Source of the DNA: UBA877 sp035506155
GTDB taxonomy: Bacteria; Chloroflexota; Anaerolineae; Anaerolineales; Villigracilaceae
NCBI GenBank assembly: GCA_035506155.1
Contig: DATJPX010000167.1
Location: 1-43,247, forward strand
DNA length: 43,247 nucleotides
Reading direction: 5' to 3'
The position numbers and the translations under genes were made by a program. The notes under the pieces are model-generated. The model was not told where the DNA came from and did no database searches. It saw only the letters and a list, made by a program, of their open reading frames with translations. Below are positions 33,566 through 41,178 of this stretch, piece after piece. Numbering within the stretch: the stretch's first letter is position 1; each line of letters begins with the position of its first letter.

Positions 33566-33587
33566 ATAGTCGACTGCCTGATCCATT

Positions 33588-34973
33588 ATGCCCACCCTCC
33601 TGATCAAAAATGCAACAATCTTAGTGACCATGGATGACCACCAGCGGGAGATTCCCGGGGGTGGTCTTTTTATCCGCGACGGTTTCATCGAGCAGGTCGG
33701 CAGTTCCAGTGCCCTGCCGCAGGCCGCCGACGAGGTGCTCGACTTGTCCGGCCACCTGCTCCTGCCCGGGCTGGTCAACACCCACCATCATTTCTACCAG
33801 ACCCTGACACGCGCTGTCCCGGCTGCCCAGGATGCCAACCTGTTCAATTGGCTCAAGACGCTCTACCCGATCTGGGCGCGGATGAACCCTGACGACATCC
33901 GGGTTTCCACCCAGACTGCCCTGGCGGAGCTGGCCATCTCCGGCTGCACGACCGCCTCCGACCACCTGTACCTTTTCCCGAACGGCTCCCGCCTGGACGA
34001 CGAGATTGCTGCGGCCAGGGAAGTGGGCGTCCGCCTGCAGGCTTCGCGCGGTTCGATGAGCCTGGGCGAATCCAAGGGCGGGCTGCCGCCGGATTCGGTG
34101 GTCGACAGCGAAGAGAAGATCCTGGCGGACAGCCAGCGCCTGATCGAAAAGTACCACGACCCGGAACCCGGGTCCTTCGTGCAGATCGTCCTGGCGCCCT
34201 GCTCGCCCTTTTCCGTGACCGGCGAGCTGATGAAACAATCCGCTGCCCTGGCCCGCCAGTACGGCGTTCACCTGCACACCCACCTGGCCGAGACCGAGGA
34301 CGAGGAACAGTTTTGCCTGGAGAAATTCGGCCATCGGCCGGTGGCCTATATGCAGTCGCTGGACTGGGTCGGCGAGGACGTCTGGTTTGCCCACGCTGTC
34401 TACGTCGATAACGAAGAAGTAAAAACCTTCGCCCGCCAGGGCTGCGGGGTGGCCCACTGCCCGACCTCGAACATGCGCCTGGCGTCTGGCATCGCCCCGA
34501 TCCGCGAATACCTGGCAGCCGGTGTGAAGGTCGGCCTGGGCGTGGACGGCTCGGCTTCCAACGACGGTTCGCATATGCTGGCGGAGGTCCGCCAGGCGAT
34601 GCTGGTGGCGCGGGTCAAGGAAGGCCTCACCGGCTTCTCGCTTTCGAACGACCCGACCCGCAAGCTGATGACCGCCCGCGAAGCCCTGCGCCTGGGGACG
34701 CGCGGCGGGGCGGAGGTTCTGGGCCGGAAAGACATCGGCTCACTCGAGCCCGGCAAATGCGCCGACTTTTTCGCCATCGACCTGAACCGCCTCGATTTTG
34801 CCGGGGCGCTGCACGATCCGGTCGCGGCGGCCATCTTCTGCCAGCCGGTCCGGGCAGACTATACCGTGGTCGGCGGGAAGTTCGTCGTCCGCGCGGGACA
34901 GCTGGTCACCCTGGATGAGCGCAAGCTGGTCGAGAAGCACAATAAAGCCGCCAAACGATTGCTCGAACCTTGA
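33588..34973 (+). CDS. 8-oxoguanine deaminase-like amidohydrolase
   Basis: 461 residues of the metal-dependent amidohydrolase superfamily (SsnA/TrzA-AtzB branch). Metal and active-site motifs: PGLVNTHHHFYQTLTRAVPAAQD with the HxH at His66/His68, HLHTHLAETEDE (His230, Glu235), WFAHAVYVD (His269) and GLGVDGSASNDGSHM (Asp320). The stretch after the HxH, LTRAVPAAQDANLFNWLKTLYPIWA, is what I recall from 8-oxoguanine deaminases, which turn 8-oxoguanine into uric acid plus ammonia. Guanine or another aminated heterocycle is an alternative substrate. It is the first gene of the cluster, behind a consensus promoter, and overlaps the next gene by one base. Its company (adenine deaminase, carbamate kinase) supports a purine substrate. 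Confidence 0.88.
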   Translation: MPTLLIKNATILVTMDDHQREIPGGGLFIRDGFIEQVGSSSALPQAADEVLDLSGHLLLPGLVNTHHHFYQTLTRAVPAAQDANLFNWLKTLYPIWARMNPDDIRVSTQTALAELAISGCTTASDHLYLFPNGSRLDDEIAAAREVGVRLQASRGSMSLGESKGGLPPDSVVDSEEKILADSQRLIEKYHDPEPGSFVQIVLAPCSPFSVTGELMKQSAALARQYGVHLHTHLAETEDEEQFCLEKFGHRPVAYMQSLDWVGEDVWFAHAVYVDNEEVKTFARQGCGVAHCPTSNMRLASGIAPIREYLAAGVKVGLGVDGSASNDGSHMLAEVRQAMLVARVKEGLTGFSLSNDPTRKLMTAREALRLGTRGGAEVLGRKDIGSLEPGKCADFFAIDLNRLDFAGALHDPVAAAIFCQPVRADYTVVGGKFVVRAGQLVTLDERKLVEKHNKAAKRLLEP

Positions 34974-35470
34974 TGGGCGACAAACACGACTTCCTCTTGA
35001 AGAAATACCTTCAGCTCCCCGACCGGCTGGAAGCCGCCATCGCCGGGCTGGATGAGACCGGCCTGGATTGGAAAGGCAAGGAAGGCTGGTCGATCCGGTC
35101 CTATGTCCATCATACGGTGGAGGGCGAGCTGATCTGGGAAGTCAACCTGCGGGCGGCCGCCGGCTGCGACGGGATCGAATTCCCGATGGCCTGGTACTTC
35201 AGCCAGGGGCAGGATACCTGGGCCGAACGTTGGGCATACGACCGGCGTCCGGTCGAGGCGGCCCTGGCCCTCTTCCGGGGCAGCACGTGCAACCTGGTTG
35301 CGTTCCTGCGCTGCGTTCCGGATGCCTGGGACCGCTCCGGCCGGATCACCTGGCCGGGCGACCAAAAGGAGACTGTTTTGAGCGTACGCGATATCGTCCT
35401 GACCCACCTCCGTCACATGGACCAGCATACCGCAGACATCCGGGCGATCCGGGAACTGCATAAGAACTAA
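34973..35470 (+). CDS. DinB-fold (DinB_2) protein
   Basis: 165 residues. A four-helix-bundle DinB-superfamily protein with a likely metal triad: His in SYVHHTVEGELIWE (about 44-45) and the His pair in VLTHLRHMDQHTADI (near 145-155). DinB_2 members include thiol-transferases and hydrolases, and many have no known function. The ATG at 34973 overlaps the amidohydrolase stop (TGATG), and the stop is 4 bp before the adenine deaminase gene, so it is translationally embedded in the purine operon. That placement suggests a role on a purine breakdown intermediate or in protection from one; this is inference. A TTG at 34970 could also start it. Confidence 0.85.
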   Translation: MGDKHDFLLKKYLQLPDRLEAAIAGLDETGLDWKGKEGWSIRSYVHHTVEGELIWEVNLRAAAGCDGIEFPMAWYFSQGQDTWAERWAYDRRPVEAALALFRGSTCNLVAFLRCVPDAWDRSGRITWPGDQKETVLSVRDIVLTHLRHMDQHTADIRAIRELHKN

Positions 35471-35474
35471 ACCT

Positions 35475-37292
35475 ATGCCAACCACCCTCGAACTTACCCA
35501 TATTCTCATCGACGTTGCCATGGGCCGCCAGAAGGCGGACCTGGTGCTCCGCAAGGGTATCTGGGCGTGCGTCCAGTCCGGCGAGTTCGTCCCGGAGACC
35601 GACGTGGCCGTCAAGGAAGGCCGCATCGCTTACGTCGGCCCGGATGCCTCCCACACGATCGGCCGGGAGACCCGGGTCATCGACGCCGGGGGCCGCTACC
35701 TGGTGCCGGGCTTGCTGGACGGGCATATGCACGTCGAGTCGGGCATGCTGACCGTCACCGAGTATGTGCGGGCGGTCATCCCGCATGGCACGACCGGGCT
35801 GTTTGCTGATCCCCACGAGATCGCCAATGTGTTCGGCTTGCCGGGCATCCAGCTGATGGTGGATGAGGCTGCCCGGCAGCCCATTCACGTCTGGGTGCAG
35901 GTGCCGTCCTGCGTGCCGTCCGCCCCCGGGCTGGAAACCCCCGGCGCGGAGCTCGATCCCGAAGATGTGGCCGAGGCGCTTACCTGGCCAGGTGTGATCG
36001 GCCTGGGCGAGATGATGAACTACCCGGGCGTGGCCGCCGGCGATGGCAAGATGTTGGCGGAACTGGCCGCCACCCGCCAGGCCGGCAAGGTCATCGGTGG
36101 GCATTATCCCTCCCCCGACCTGGGTCCGGCCTTCCATGCCTACGTCGCTGGCGGGCCCGAGGACGACCACGAAGGGACCCGCCCGGAGGACGCCGTGGCG
36201 CGCGTTCGCCAGGGCATGAAGGCCATGCTGCGCTACGGCTCGGCCTGGCAGGACGTGGCCGAAGGCATGAAGGCCATTACCGAGCAGCACCTCGATCCGC
36301 GCCGCTTCATCCTTTGCACCGATGACTGTCACGCCGGAACGCTGGTGGGCGAGGGCCACATCGACCGGGTCCTCCGGCATGCCATCGGGCAGGGGCTGTC
36401 CCCCATGACTGCCCTGCAGATGGCCACGCTCAATACGGCCGAACACTTCGGCCTGACCCGCGAGATCGGGATGATCGCTCCCGGCCGCTGGGCGGATATC
36501 GTCCTGGTGAGCGACTTGAAGGATTTCCGGGCCGAACTGGTCCTGTCACAAGGAAGGGTCGTGGCCGAAAAGGGCGAACTGCTGGTGGAATTGCTGAAAG
36601 TCGATCACCCGGAATGGGCGAAGAACTCGGTCCACCTGAAGAAACCGTTGCAGGCGGAAGATTTCCGTATACCGGCCCTCACCCCCAGCCCCTCTCCCAG
36701 CGGGAGAGGGGGCGGGGTGAGGGTGAATGTGATCGGGGTGATCGAGAACCAGGCTCCCACCCGCCGCCTGCTGCTGGATGTCCCTGTCAACGACGAGCAG
36801 GTCCACACGGACATCCCACGTGACCTCGCCAAAGCCGCCCTGGTGGAGCGCCATCACGGGACGGGGGCGGTCCAGGTCGGGCTGGTTAGCGGATTCGGAT
36901 TCAAATCCCGCTGTGCGATCGCCTCGACGGTCGCTCACGATTGTCACCAGTTGATCGTGGTCGGTACAGACGAGCAGGACATGGCCCTGGCTGTCAACAA
37001 GCTGGCGGAAGTCGGCGGCGGACAGGTGGTGGTAAAAGAAGGCAAGGTCATCGGCCTGGTGGAGCTGAACATCGGCGGTTTGATGTCCACCGAGAAAGCC
37101 GATATCGTGGCCCGCAAGGCCGGGACGATCCTGGATGGTTTCCGGGCTTGCGGCTGCACCCTCAACAATCCAAACATGCAATTATCCCTGCTGGCTCTGG
37201 TCGTCATTCCCGAGCTGCGCCTGTCGGATAAGGGCCTGGTGGACGTAACGAAATTCACATTTTTGCCGGTCGTTGAAGGACCGGCCCAATAG
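35475..37292 (+). CDS. ade: Adenine deaminase with in-frame repeat insertion
   Basis: 605 residues; bacterial Ade enzymes are usually somewhat shorter. It converts adenine to hypoxanthine plus ammonia using an Fe/Mn centre. Motifs include DGHMHVESGMLTVTEY, HGTTGLFADPHEIANVFG, GLGEMMNYPGV, IGGHYP, RFILCTDDCHAGTLVGEGHIDRVLRHAI and the C-terminal domain HHGTGAVQVGLVSGFGF...GGLMSTEKA...CTLNNPNMQLSLLALVVIPELRLSDKGLVDV. Residues 401-417 (ALTPSPSPSGRGGGVRV) are encoded by a 48-bp palindromic repeat inserted in frame between the catalytic and C-terminal domains, where the chain is likely to be a surface loop. The reading frame is intact, so the enzyme is probably active. Confidence 0.94.
   Translation: MPTTLELTHILIDVAMGRQKADLVLRKGIWACVQSGEFVPETDVAVKEGRIAYVGPDASHTIGRETRVIDAGGRYLVPGLLDGHMHVESGMLTVTEYVRAVIPHGTTGLFADPHEIANVFGLPGIQLMVDEAARQPIHVWVQVPSCVPSAPGLETPGAELDPEDVAEALTWPGVIGLGEMMNYPGVAAGDGKMLAELAATRQAGKVIGGHYPSPDLGPAFHAYVAGGPEDDHEGTRPEDAVARVRQGMKAMLRYGSAWQDVAEGMKAITEQHLDPRRFILCTDDCHAGTLVGEGHIDRVLRHAIGQGLSPMTALQMATLNTAEHFGLTREIGMIAPGRWADIVLVSDLKDFRAELVLSQGRVVAEKGELLVELLKVDHPEWAKNSVHLKKPLQAEDFRIPALTPSPSPSGRGGGVRVNVIGVIENQAPTRRLLLDVPVNDEQVHTDIPRDLAKAALVERHHGTGAVQVGLVSGFGFKSRCAIASTVAHDCHQLIVVGTDEQDMALAVNKLAEVGGGQVVVKEGKVIGLVELNIGGLMSTEKADIVARKAGTILDGFRACGCTLNNPNMQLSLLALVVIPELRLSDKGLVDVTKFTFLPVVEGPAQ
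36676..36723. repeat. Palindromic repeat inserted in frame in ade
   Basis: Nested inverted arms: CCCTCACCCC (36676-36685) with GGGGTGAGGG (36714-36723), and CCCCTCTCCC (36689-36698) with GGGAGAGGGG (36702-36711), around a 3-nt loop. The 48 bp are a multiple of three, so the frame is kept. I recall 'ccctcacccc...cctctccc' elements as dispersed repeats in many environmental bacterial genomes. Confidence 0.85.
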
Positions 37293-37305
37293 GAGGAGGA
37301 GAATT

Positions 37306-38019
37306 ATGGGACAGTATCCATTCAGACGTTTACAGGCCGAATTGGCGAACCTGATCGGTTCGCTCCCGGCCGAGAGCCGCTTGCCGTCCGAGCCGGAGCT
37401 GGCGCGGCGGATGGGGGTCTCGCGAGCCACATTGCGCGAGGCCATGCGTTCTTTCGAGGGCCAGGGCTTGATCCGCCGCCGCCAGGGCGTGGGCACATTC
37501 GTCGTGGCCAAGGTCCCGGTCATCGATACCGGGCTGGAAGTCCTCGAAAGCATCGAGACATTGGCCCAACGGACCAACCTGCCGGTCAACATGGGTGAGC
37601 TGCATGTCGAGCAGGTTCCGGCCGACGAGGACCAGGCGTCCGCCCTGAACATCCCGGTCGGGACGACCCTGACGCGGGTCAGCCGGGTCATATATACCGA
37701 CAACCGCCCAATCGCCTACCTGGTGGATATGGTCCCGTCGGATGTCCTGTCCATGGCCGAGATCGAGTCGGGCTTTACCGGGTCGGTCCTGGATTTGTTG
37801 ATGCGCCGAGGCGACCCGAAGCTGGTCCAATCCCGAACGGACATCCGCGCCATCGGCGCCTCTTCGGAAGTGGCCCGCGCCCTGCAGATCCAGCGGGACG
37901 ACGTGTTGCTGCACTTCGTCGCGTCTCTCTACACCACGGATGGCCGCGTGGTGGATTATTCCTTCAGTTATTTCCTGCCCGGTTATTTCCGCTTCCATGT
38001 CGTCAGGAAAGTCGGTTAA
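37306..38019 (+). CDS. GntR-family regulator with UTRA domain (HutC subfamily)
   Basis: 237 residues. The winged-helix domain (about 5-70, PFRRLQAELANLIGSLPAESRLPSEPELARRMGVSRATLREAMRSFEGQGLIRRRQGVGTFV) is of GntR type. The UTRA ligand domain (80-235) has EQVPADEDQASALNIPVGTTLTRVSRVIYTDNRPIAYLVDMVPSDVL...SFSYFLPGYFRFHVVRK. The start at 37306 is set by GGAGGAGGAG just upstream, discounting an in-frame ATG at 37273. It lies within the purine cluster and is a natural candidate to bind the TTGTC-N-GACA boxes at 33505 and 33555. The ligand may be a purine, ureide or carbamoyl intermediate; which one cannot be told. Confidence 0.93.
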   Translation: MGQYPFRRLQAELANLIGSLPAESRLPSEPELARRMGVSRATLREAMRSFEGQGLIRRRQGVGTFVVAKVPVIDTGLEVLESIETLAQRTNLPVNMGELHVEQVPADEDQASALNIPVGTTLTRVSRVIYTDNRPIAYLVDMVPSDVLSMAEIESGFTGSVLDLLMRRGDPKLVQSRTDIRAIGASSEVARALQIQRDDVLLHFVASLYTTDGRVVDYSFSYFLPGYFRFHVVRKVG

Positions 38020-38022
38020 CAG

Positions 38023-38041
38023 GAGTAGATCAAGTCTACTC
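38023..38041. repeat. Inverted repeat between regulator and carbamoyltransferase genes
   Basis: GAGTAGA-TCAAG-TCTACTC has perfect 7-bp arms, 4 nt after the GntR stop. It may be an RNA hairpin separating expression of the regulator from that of the carbamoyltransferases, or an operator. No T-run follows. Confidence 0.45.
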
Positions 38042-38073
38042 ACTCATCCCTTTATTAGCTCTCGGAGGTAAAA

Positions 38074-39030
38074 ATGCGTAGTTTTGCTGGTCGGGACATC
38101 CTGTCCCTCAAGGATTTCGAAAGACAAGAATTCTTCCACGTCTTCGACGTGGCGGCCGAGCTCGAGCCGATCGCAGTCAGCCGCCGCAACGACGACCTGC
38201 TGGCCGAAAAGACTCTGGTGACAGCCTTCTACCAGCCGTCCACCCGCACCCGCCTGGCCCACGAAGCCGCCATGCACCGCCTGGGCGGCCATGTGACCGG
38301 TTTCTCGGATGCCAAGATGACCCGCGCCGGCGACTTCTATCAGGAGTCGATTAAGGACACCGTCAAGATGCTGGAGTTCTACGGCGACGTGATCGTCATG
38401 CGTCACTTCCAGCAGGGCGCCCCGCACGAGGCCGCCAAGTGGGCCTCTGTGCCGATCATCAACGGCGGCGACGGCTGGGGCGAGCACCCCACCCAGATTC
38501 TGACCGACCTGTATACTGTCCTGAAGGAAAAGGGCACCATCGACGGCCTGACCTGGCTGGCGGTCGGCGACATGCGCATGCGTACCATGCACTCGCTCGG
38601 CTATGCCCTCAGCCAGTTCGACTGCCCGGTCACCTTCGTCTCCCCGCCGGACATGTCGATGACCGAGGAGTACAAGGCCGAGCTGAAGCAGTTCAGCGTA
38701 AACTTCCGCGAAGTCGAGCATGTCGAGCAGGCCATCGCCGAAGCGGACGTCATCCTGGTCGAGCCAGTCGTCCAGCCGGATTACACCAAGAGTCGCGACG
38801 AGCGCGCCGGCAAGGACGTCGGCCTGACGCCCGCCAACTACAAGATCACCCGCGAACTGCTTGGCACCAAGGCCAAGTCCGACGCGATCCTGCTTCACTC
38901 GCTGCCCCGCATGGACGAGATCCCGACCGACGTGGACATCACCCGCTGGTCGCGCTACTGGCAGGAAGCCTTCAACGGCGTGGTCATGCGCATGGCCCTG
39001 CTCGCGTTGGTCCTGGGTGCGATGGAATAA
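38074..39030 (+). CDS. Aspartate-carbamoyltransferase-like enzyme, non-canonical acceptor site
   Basis: 318 residues, with clear PyrB homology throughout. Carbamoyl-phosphate residues are present: STRTR (56-60), VMRH (Arg110), GEHPTQ (His138, Gln141), RTMHSL (Arg170) and the end HSLPRMDEIPTDVD. Aspartate-binding and catalytic positions differ from E. coli PyrB: the 80s loop with Ser80/Lys84 reads KMTRAGDFYQES, so both residues appear replaced, and Arg229 of the TRVQ motif is Val (EPVVQ). The acceptor is therefore probably not aspartate. In a purine cluster with carbamate kinase, it may run backwards, releasing carbamoyl phosphate from a ureido compound. GGAGGT precedes the ATG by 4 nt. It must not be read as the pyrimidine-pathway enzyme by default. 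Confidence 0.87.
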   Translation: MRSFAGRDILSLKDFERQEFFHVFDVAAELEPIAVSRRNDDLLAEKTLVTAFYQPSTRTRLAHEAAMHRLGGHVTGFSDAKMTRAGDFYQESIKDTVKMLEFYGDVIVMRHFQQGAPHEAAKWASVPIINGGDGWGEHPTQILTDLYTVLKEKGTIDGLTWLAVGDMRMRTMHSLGYALSQFDCPVTFVSPPDMSMTEEYKAELKQFSVNFREVEHVEQAIAEADVILVEPVVQPDYTKSRDERAGKDVGLTPANYKITRELLGTKAKSDAILLHSLPRMDEIPTDVDITRWSRYWQEAFNGVVMRMALLALVLGAME

Positions 39031-39034
39031 TTCG

Positions 39035-39061
39035 TAAGGGCGACGCATGCGTCGCCCCTAC
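39035..39061. repeat. 27-nt palindromic repeat, copy B
   Basis: TAAGGGCG + self-complementary core ACGCATGCGT + CGCCCCTAC. Its central 20 nt (39038-39057) are a perfect palindrome. The flanks match copy A at 27154-27180. It lies between the two carbamoyltransferase genes. Confidence 0.75.
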
Positions 39062-39078
39062 CTTCTGGAGAGAAACCT

Positions 39079-40059
39079 ATGCAAACATTCCTTCACGGTC
39101 GCGACCTGATTGGCGACCTGGACTTTACCAAAGAGGAGGTCGAGACCGTCCTGGATGTGGCCTTCGACCTGAAGCGCAAGCGCGCCCTCAACGAACCGCA
39201 CGCCTACCTGCGTGACAAGGTGCTGGCGATGCTGTTCTTCTTCTCTTCCACCCGCACGCGCGGTTCGTTCGAAGCCGGCATCGCCCAGTTGGGCGGGCAC
39301 GGCGCCTTCATCGACAGCAAGACCACCCAGATCTCCCACGGCGATACGCCCAAGGAGATCGGCGAGATCTTCGGCCGCTACTTCGACGGCATCGCCGTCC
39401 GCCACGTGGATTGGGGCGTCGGCAACGGTTACCTGAACGAGGTAGCCAAGTACTCACGCGTCCCGGTCCTCAACATGCAGTGCGACATCTACCATCCCTT
39501 CCAGTGCCTGGCCGATCTGATGACGATCATGGAAAAGAAGGGCCGCGACCTGCGCCGCAAGAAGATGGTCGTCTCGTGGGCGTATGCGGCTTCCTACCAG
39601 AAGCCCATGTCGGTGCCGCAGTCGCTCATCCTGCAGATGCCGCGCTTCGGCATGGACGTGGTCCTGGCGCACCCGCCGGAATTCCGCCTGATGCCCGAGA
39701 TCATGGACCAGGCCAAGGAGCAGGCCCGGAAATTCGGGGTCGGCTTCGAAGTGGCCGACGACATGGAAGCTGCCTTCAAGGACGCCGATGTCATCTACGC
39801 CAAATCCTGGGGCGCGATGGTCCATACCCCGGATCCCGACGAAGGCGCCAAGATCATCAAGAAGTATTCCAAGTGGATCACGGATGAGAAGAAGATGGCC
39901 CTTGCCAAGGAAGACGCCATCTACATGCATCCGCTGCCCGCCGACCGCAACATCGAGGTCACGGACGGCGTGATGGACGGGCCGCAGTCGGTCGTCTACG
40001 ACGAGGCCGAAAATCGCTTGCATGCCCAGAAGGCCGTCATGGCCCTCACGATGGGTTAG
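39079..40059 (+). CDS. Knotted-type carbamoyltransferase (YgeW/acetylornithine-carbamoyltransferase clade)
   Basis: 326 residues. Carbamoyl-phosphate motifs are SSTRTR (56-61), AVRH (Arg108) and YHPFQ (His139, Gln142). It has the features of the knotted clade: NMQCDIYHPFQCLADL, WAYAASYQKPMSVPQSLILQMPRFGMDVVLAHP and YAKSWGA in place of the ornithine-binding DxxxSMG. The C-terminus MHPLPADRNIEVTDGVMD...DEAENRLHAQKAVM resembles N-acetylornithine carbamoyltransferase, but HCLP has become HPLP. YgeW, of unassigned substrate, sits in the E. coli purine/ureide cluster with SsnA and a carbamate kinase, as here. The acceptor is therefore probably a ureide-derived amine rather than ornithine. GGAGAG precedes the ATG. 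Only 11 bp separate it from the carbamate kinase gene. Confidence 0.88.
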   Translation: MQTFLHGRDLIGDLDFTKEEVETVLDVAFDLKRKRALNEPHAYLRDKVLAMLFFFSSTRTRGSFEAGIAQLGGHGAFIDSKTTQISHGDTPKEIGEIFGRYFDGIAVRHVDWGVGNGYLNEVAKYSRVPVLNMQCDIYHPFQCLADLMTIMEKKGRDLRRKKMVVSWAYAASYQKPMSVPQSLILQMPRFGMDVVLAHPPEFRLMPEIMDQAKEQARKFGVGFEVADDMEAAFKDADVIYAKSWGAMVHTPDPDEGAKIIKKYSKWITDEKKMALAKEDAIYMHPLPADRNIEVTDGVMDGPQSVVYDEAENRLHAQKAVMALTMG

Positions 40060-40070
40060 GAGGAAAGCCA

Positions 40071-41024
40071 ATGAGTAAGAAGGTCGCTGTCGTTGCCGTG
40101 GGAGGGAACTCACTGATCAAAGACCCCAAGCGGGTCACAGTCGAGGACCAGGAACAGGCTCTGGTCGAAACGGCTCACCATATTACGGATATGATCGCAG
40201 CGGGGTGGGACGTGGCCATCGGCCATGGCAATGGACCTCAGGTGGGATATATCCTCCGACGGTCGGAGATCGCCGCGAAAGCCGAGGGCATGCACGAGGT
40301 CCCGCTGGACGTTTGCGGGGCCGACAGCCAGGGCGCCATCGGCTATGAGTTCCAGCAGGCGCTGCAGAACGAGTTCCACCGGCGCAAGATCCACAAGAAT
40401 GTCTGCACGGTCATCACCCAGACCTTGGTGGACCAGAACGATCCGGCGTTCAAGAATCCCAGTAAGCCGATCGGGAGTTTCATGGACGAAGCCGAGGCCA
40501 AACACCGGGAGAAGGAAATGGGCTGGTCAGTGGTCGAGGATGCCGGACGGGGCTGGCGGCGGGTGGTTCCCTCCCCGCAGCCGAAGGAGATCGTCGAGCT
40601 GGACTCGGTCAAGACCCTGATCGACGCCGGTGTGACCGTCATTACGGTCGGCGGCGGCGGCATCCCCGTGGTCGACAGCGGGGACGGCGATTACTGCGGC
40701 ACTGCCGCGGTGATCGACAAGGATTTTGCCAGCAGCCTGCTGGCCCGCCTCATTCACGCCGACCTGTTCCTGATCGCCACGGCCGTCGAAAAGGTTGCCG
40801 TCAACTTCGGCAAGCCCGAGCAGAAGTGGCTGGACAAGATCAGCTTGGCCGAGGCCAAGAAATACCTGGCCGAAGGCACGCACTTTGCCAAGGGCTCGAT
40901 GGCCCCCAAGATCCAGGCCGTCATCTGGTATCTCGAGAATGGCGGCAAGCAGGCCATCATCACCAACCCGGAGAACATCGGCCGGGCGCTTCGCGGTGAA
41001 ACGGGCACGCTCATCGTCCCATAA
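40071..41024 (+). CDS. arcC: Carbamate kinase
   Basis: 317 residues, normal length. It converts carbamoyl phosphate plus ADP to carbamate plus ATP, the ATP-yielding step of arginine, citrulline and ureide fermentation. Motifs: VVAVGGNSLIKD, VAIGHGNGPQVGYILRR, DAGRGWRRVVPSPQPKEIVEL, TVGGGGIPVV and VIDKDFASSLLARLIHADLFLIATAVEKVAVNFGKPEQKWLDKIS, ending with FAKGSMAPKIQAVIWYLENGG. AGGAGGAAAG precedes the start. Directly following two carbamoyltransferases, it is the expected consumer of the carbamoyl phosphate they release. No arginine deiminase is present, so the source is more likely a purine-derived ureide. Confidence 0.96.
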   Translation: MSKKVAVVAVGGNSLIKDPKRVTVEDQEQALVETAHHITDMIAAGWDVAIGHGNGPQVGYILRRSEIAAKAEGMHEVPLDVCGADSQGAIGYEFQQALQNEFHRRKIHKNVCTVITQTLVDQNDPAFKNPSKPIGSFMDEAEAKHREKEMGWSVVEDAGRGWRRVVPSPQPKEIVELDSVKTLIDAGVTVITVGGGGIPVVDSGDGDYCGTAAVIDKDFASSLLARLIHADLFLIATAVEKVAVNFGKPEQKWLDKISLAEAKKYLAEGTHFAKGSMAPKIQAVIWYLENGGKQAIITNPENIGRALRGETGTLIVP

Positions 41025-41057
41025 TTTTAAGATATTCCCTCGTGATAGAATTAACAA

Positions 41058-41067
41058 TGTTTAGACA
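41058..41067. promoter_or_regulatory. Possible GntR-type site before BMP gene
   Basis: TGTTTAGACA fits the TGTnTAnACA dyad typical of HutC-type GntR regulators and shares GACA with the boxes at 33505 and 33555. It lies in the 154-bp gap before the lipoprotein gene, which otherwise shows no gene; a clear promoter was not found there. Confidence 0.3.
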
Positions 41068-41178
41068 ATAAATCCAGGTTGCTGGGAAAGGAGGTGGTCG
41101 GAGAGGTACTGACGTGTATTGGTTACTTTGTGCATTCCGCTTTTCACTCTCACCTACTTACTCTTGGAGGAGTAACCT

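Noticed and set aside
35346..36446. Open frame (366 codons) opposite adenine deaminase
   Set aside because: It is antisense to conserved Ade motifs and His/Gly-rich without domain signal.
36676..36723. CRISPR repeat or transcription terminator
   Set aside because: It is a single copy without spacers and lies inside an intact coding frame.
38074..40059. Pyrimidine (pyrB) and arginine (argF) biosynthesis genes
   Set aside because: Acceptor-site motifs differ from both enzymes, and the neighbours are purine deaminases, carbamate kinase and a nucleoside-type importer rather than pyr or arg genes.
41095..41178. Small ORF starting near GGAGGTGGTC before the BMP gene
   Set aside because: It reads into the lipoprotein gene out of frame, with no domain or codon signal.
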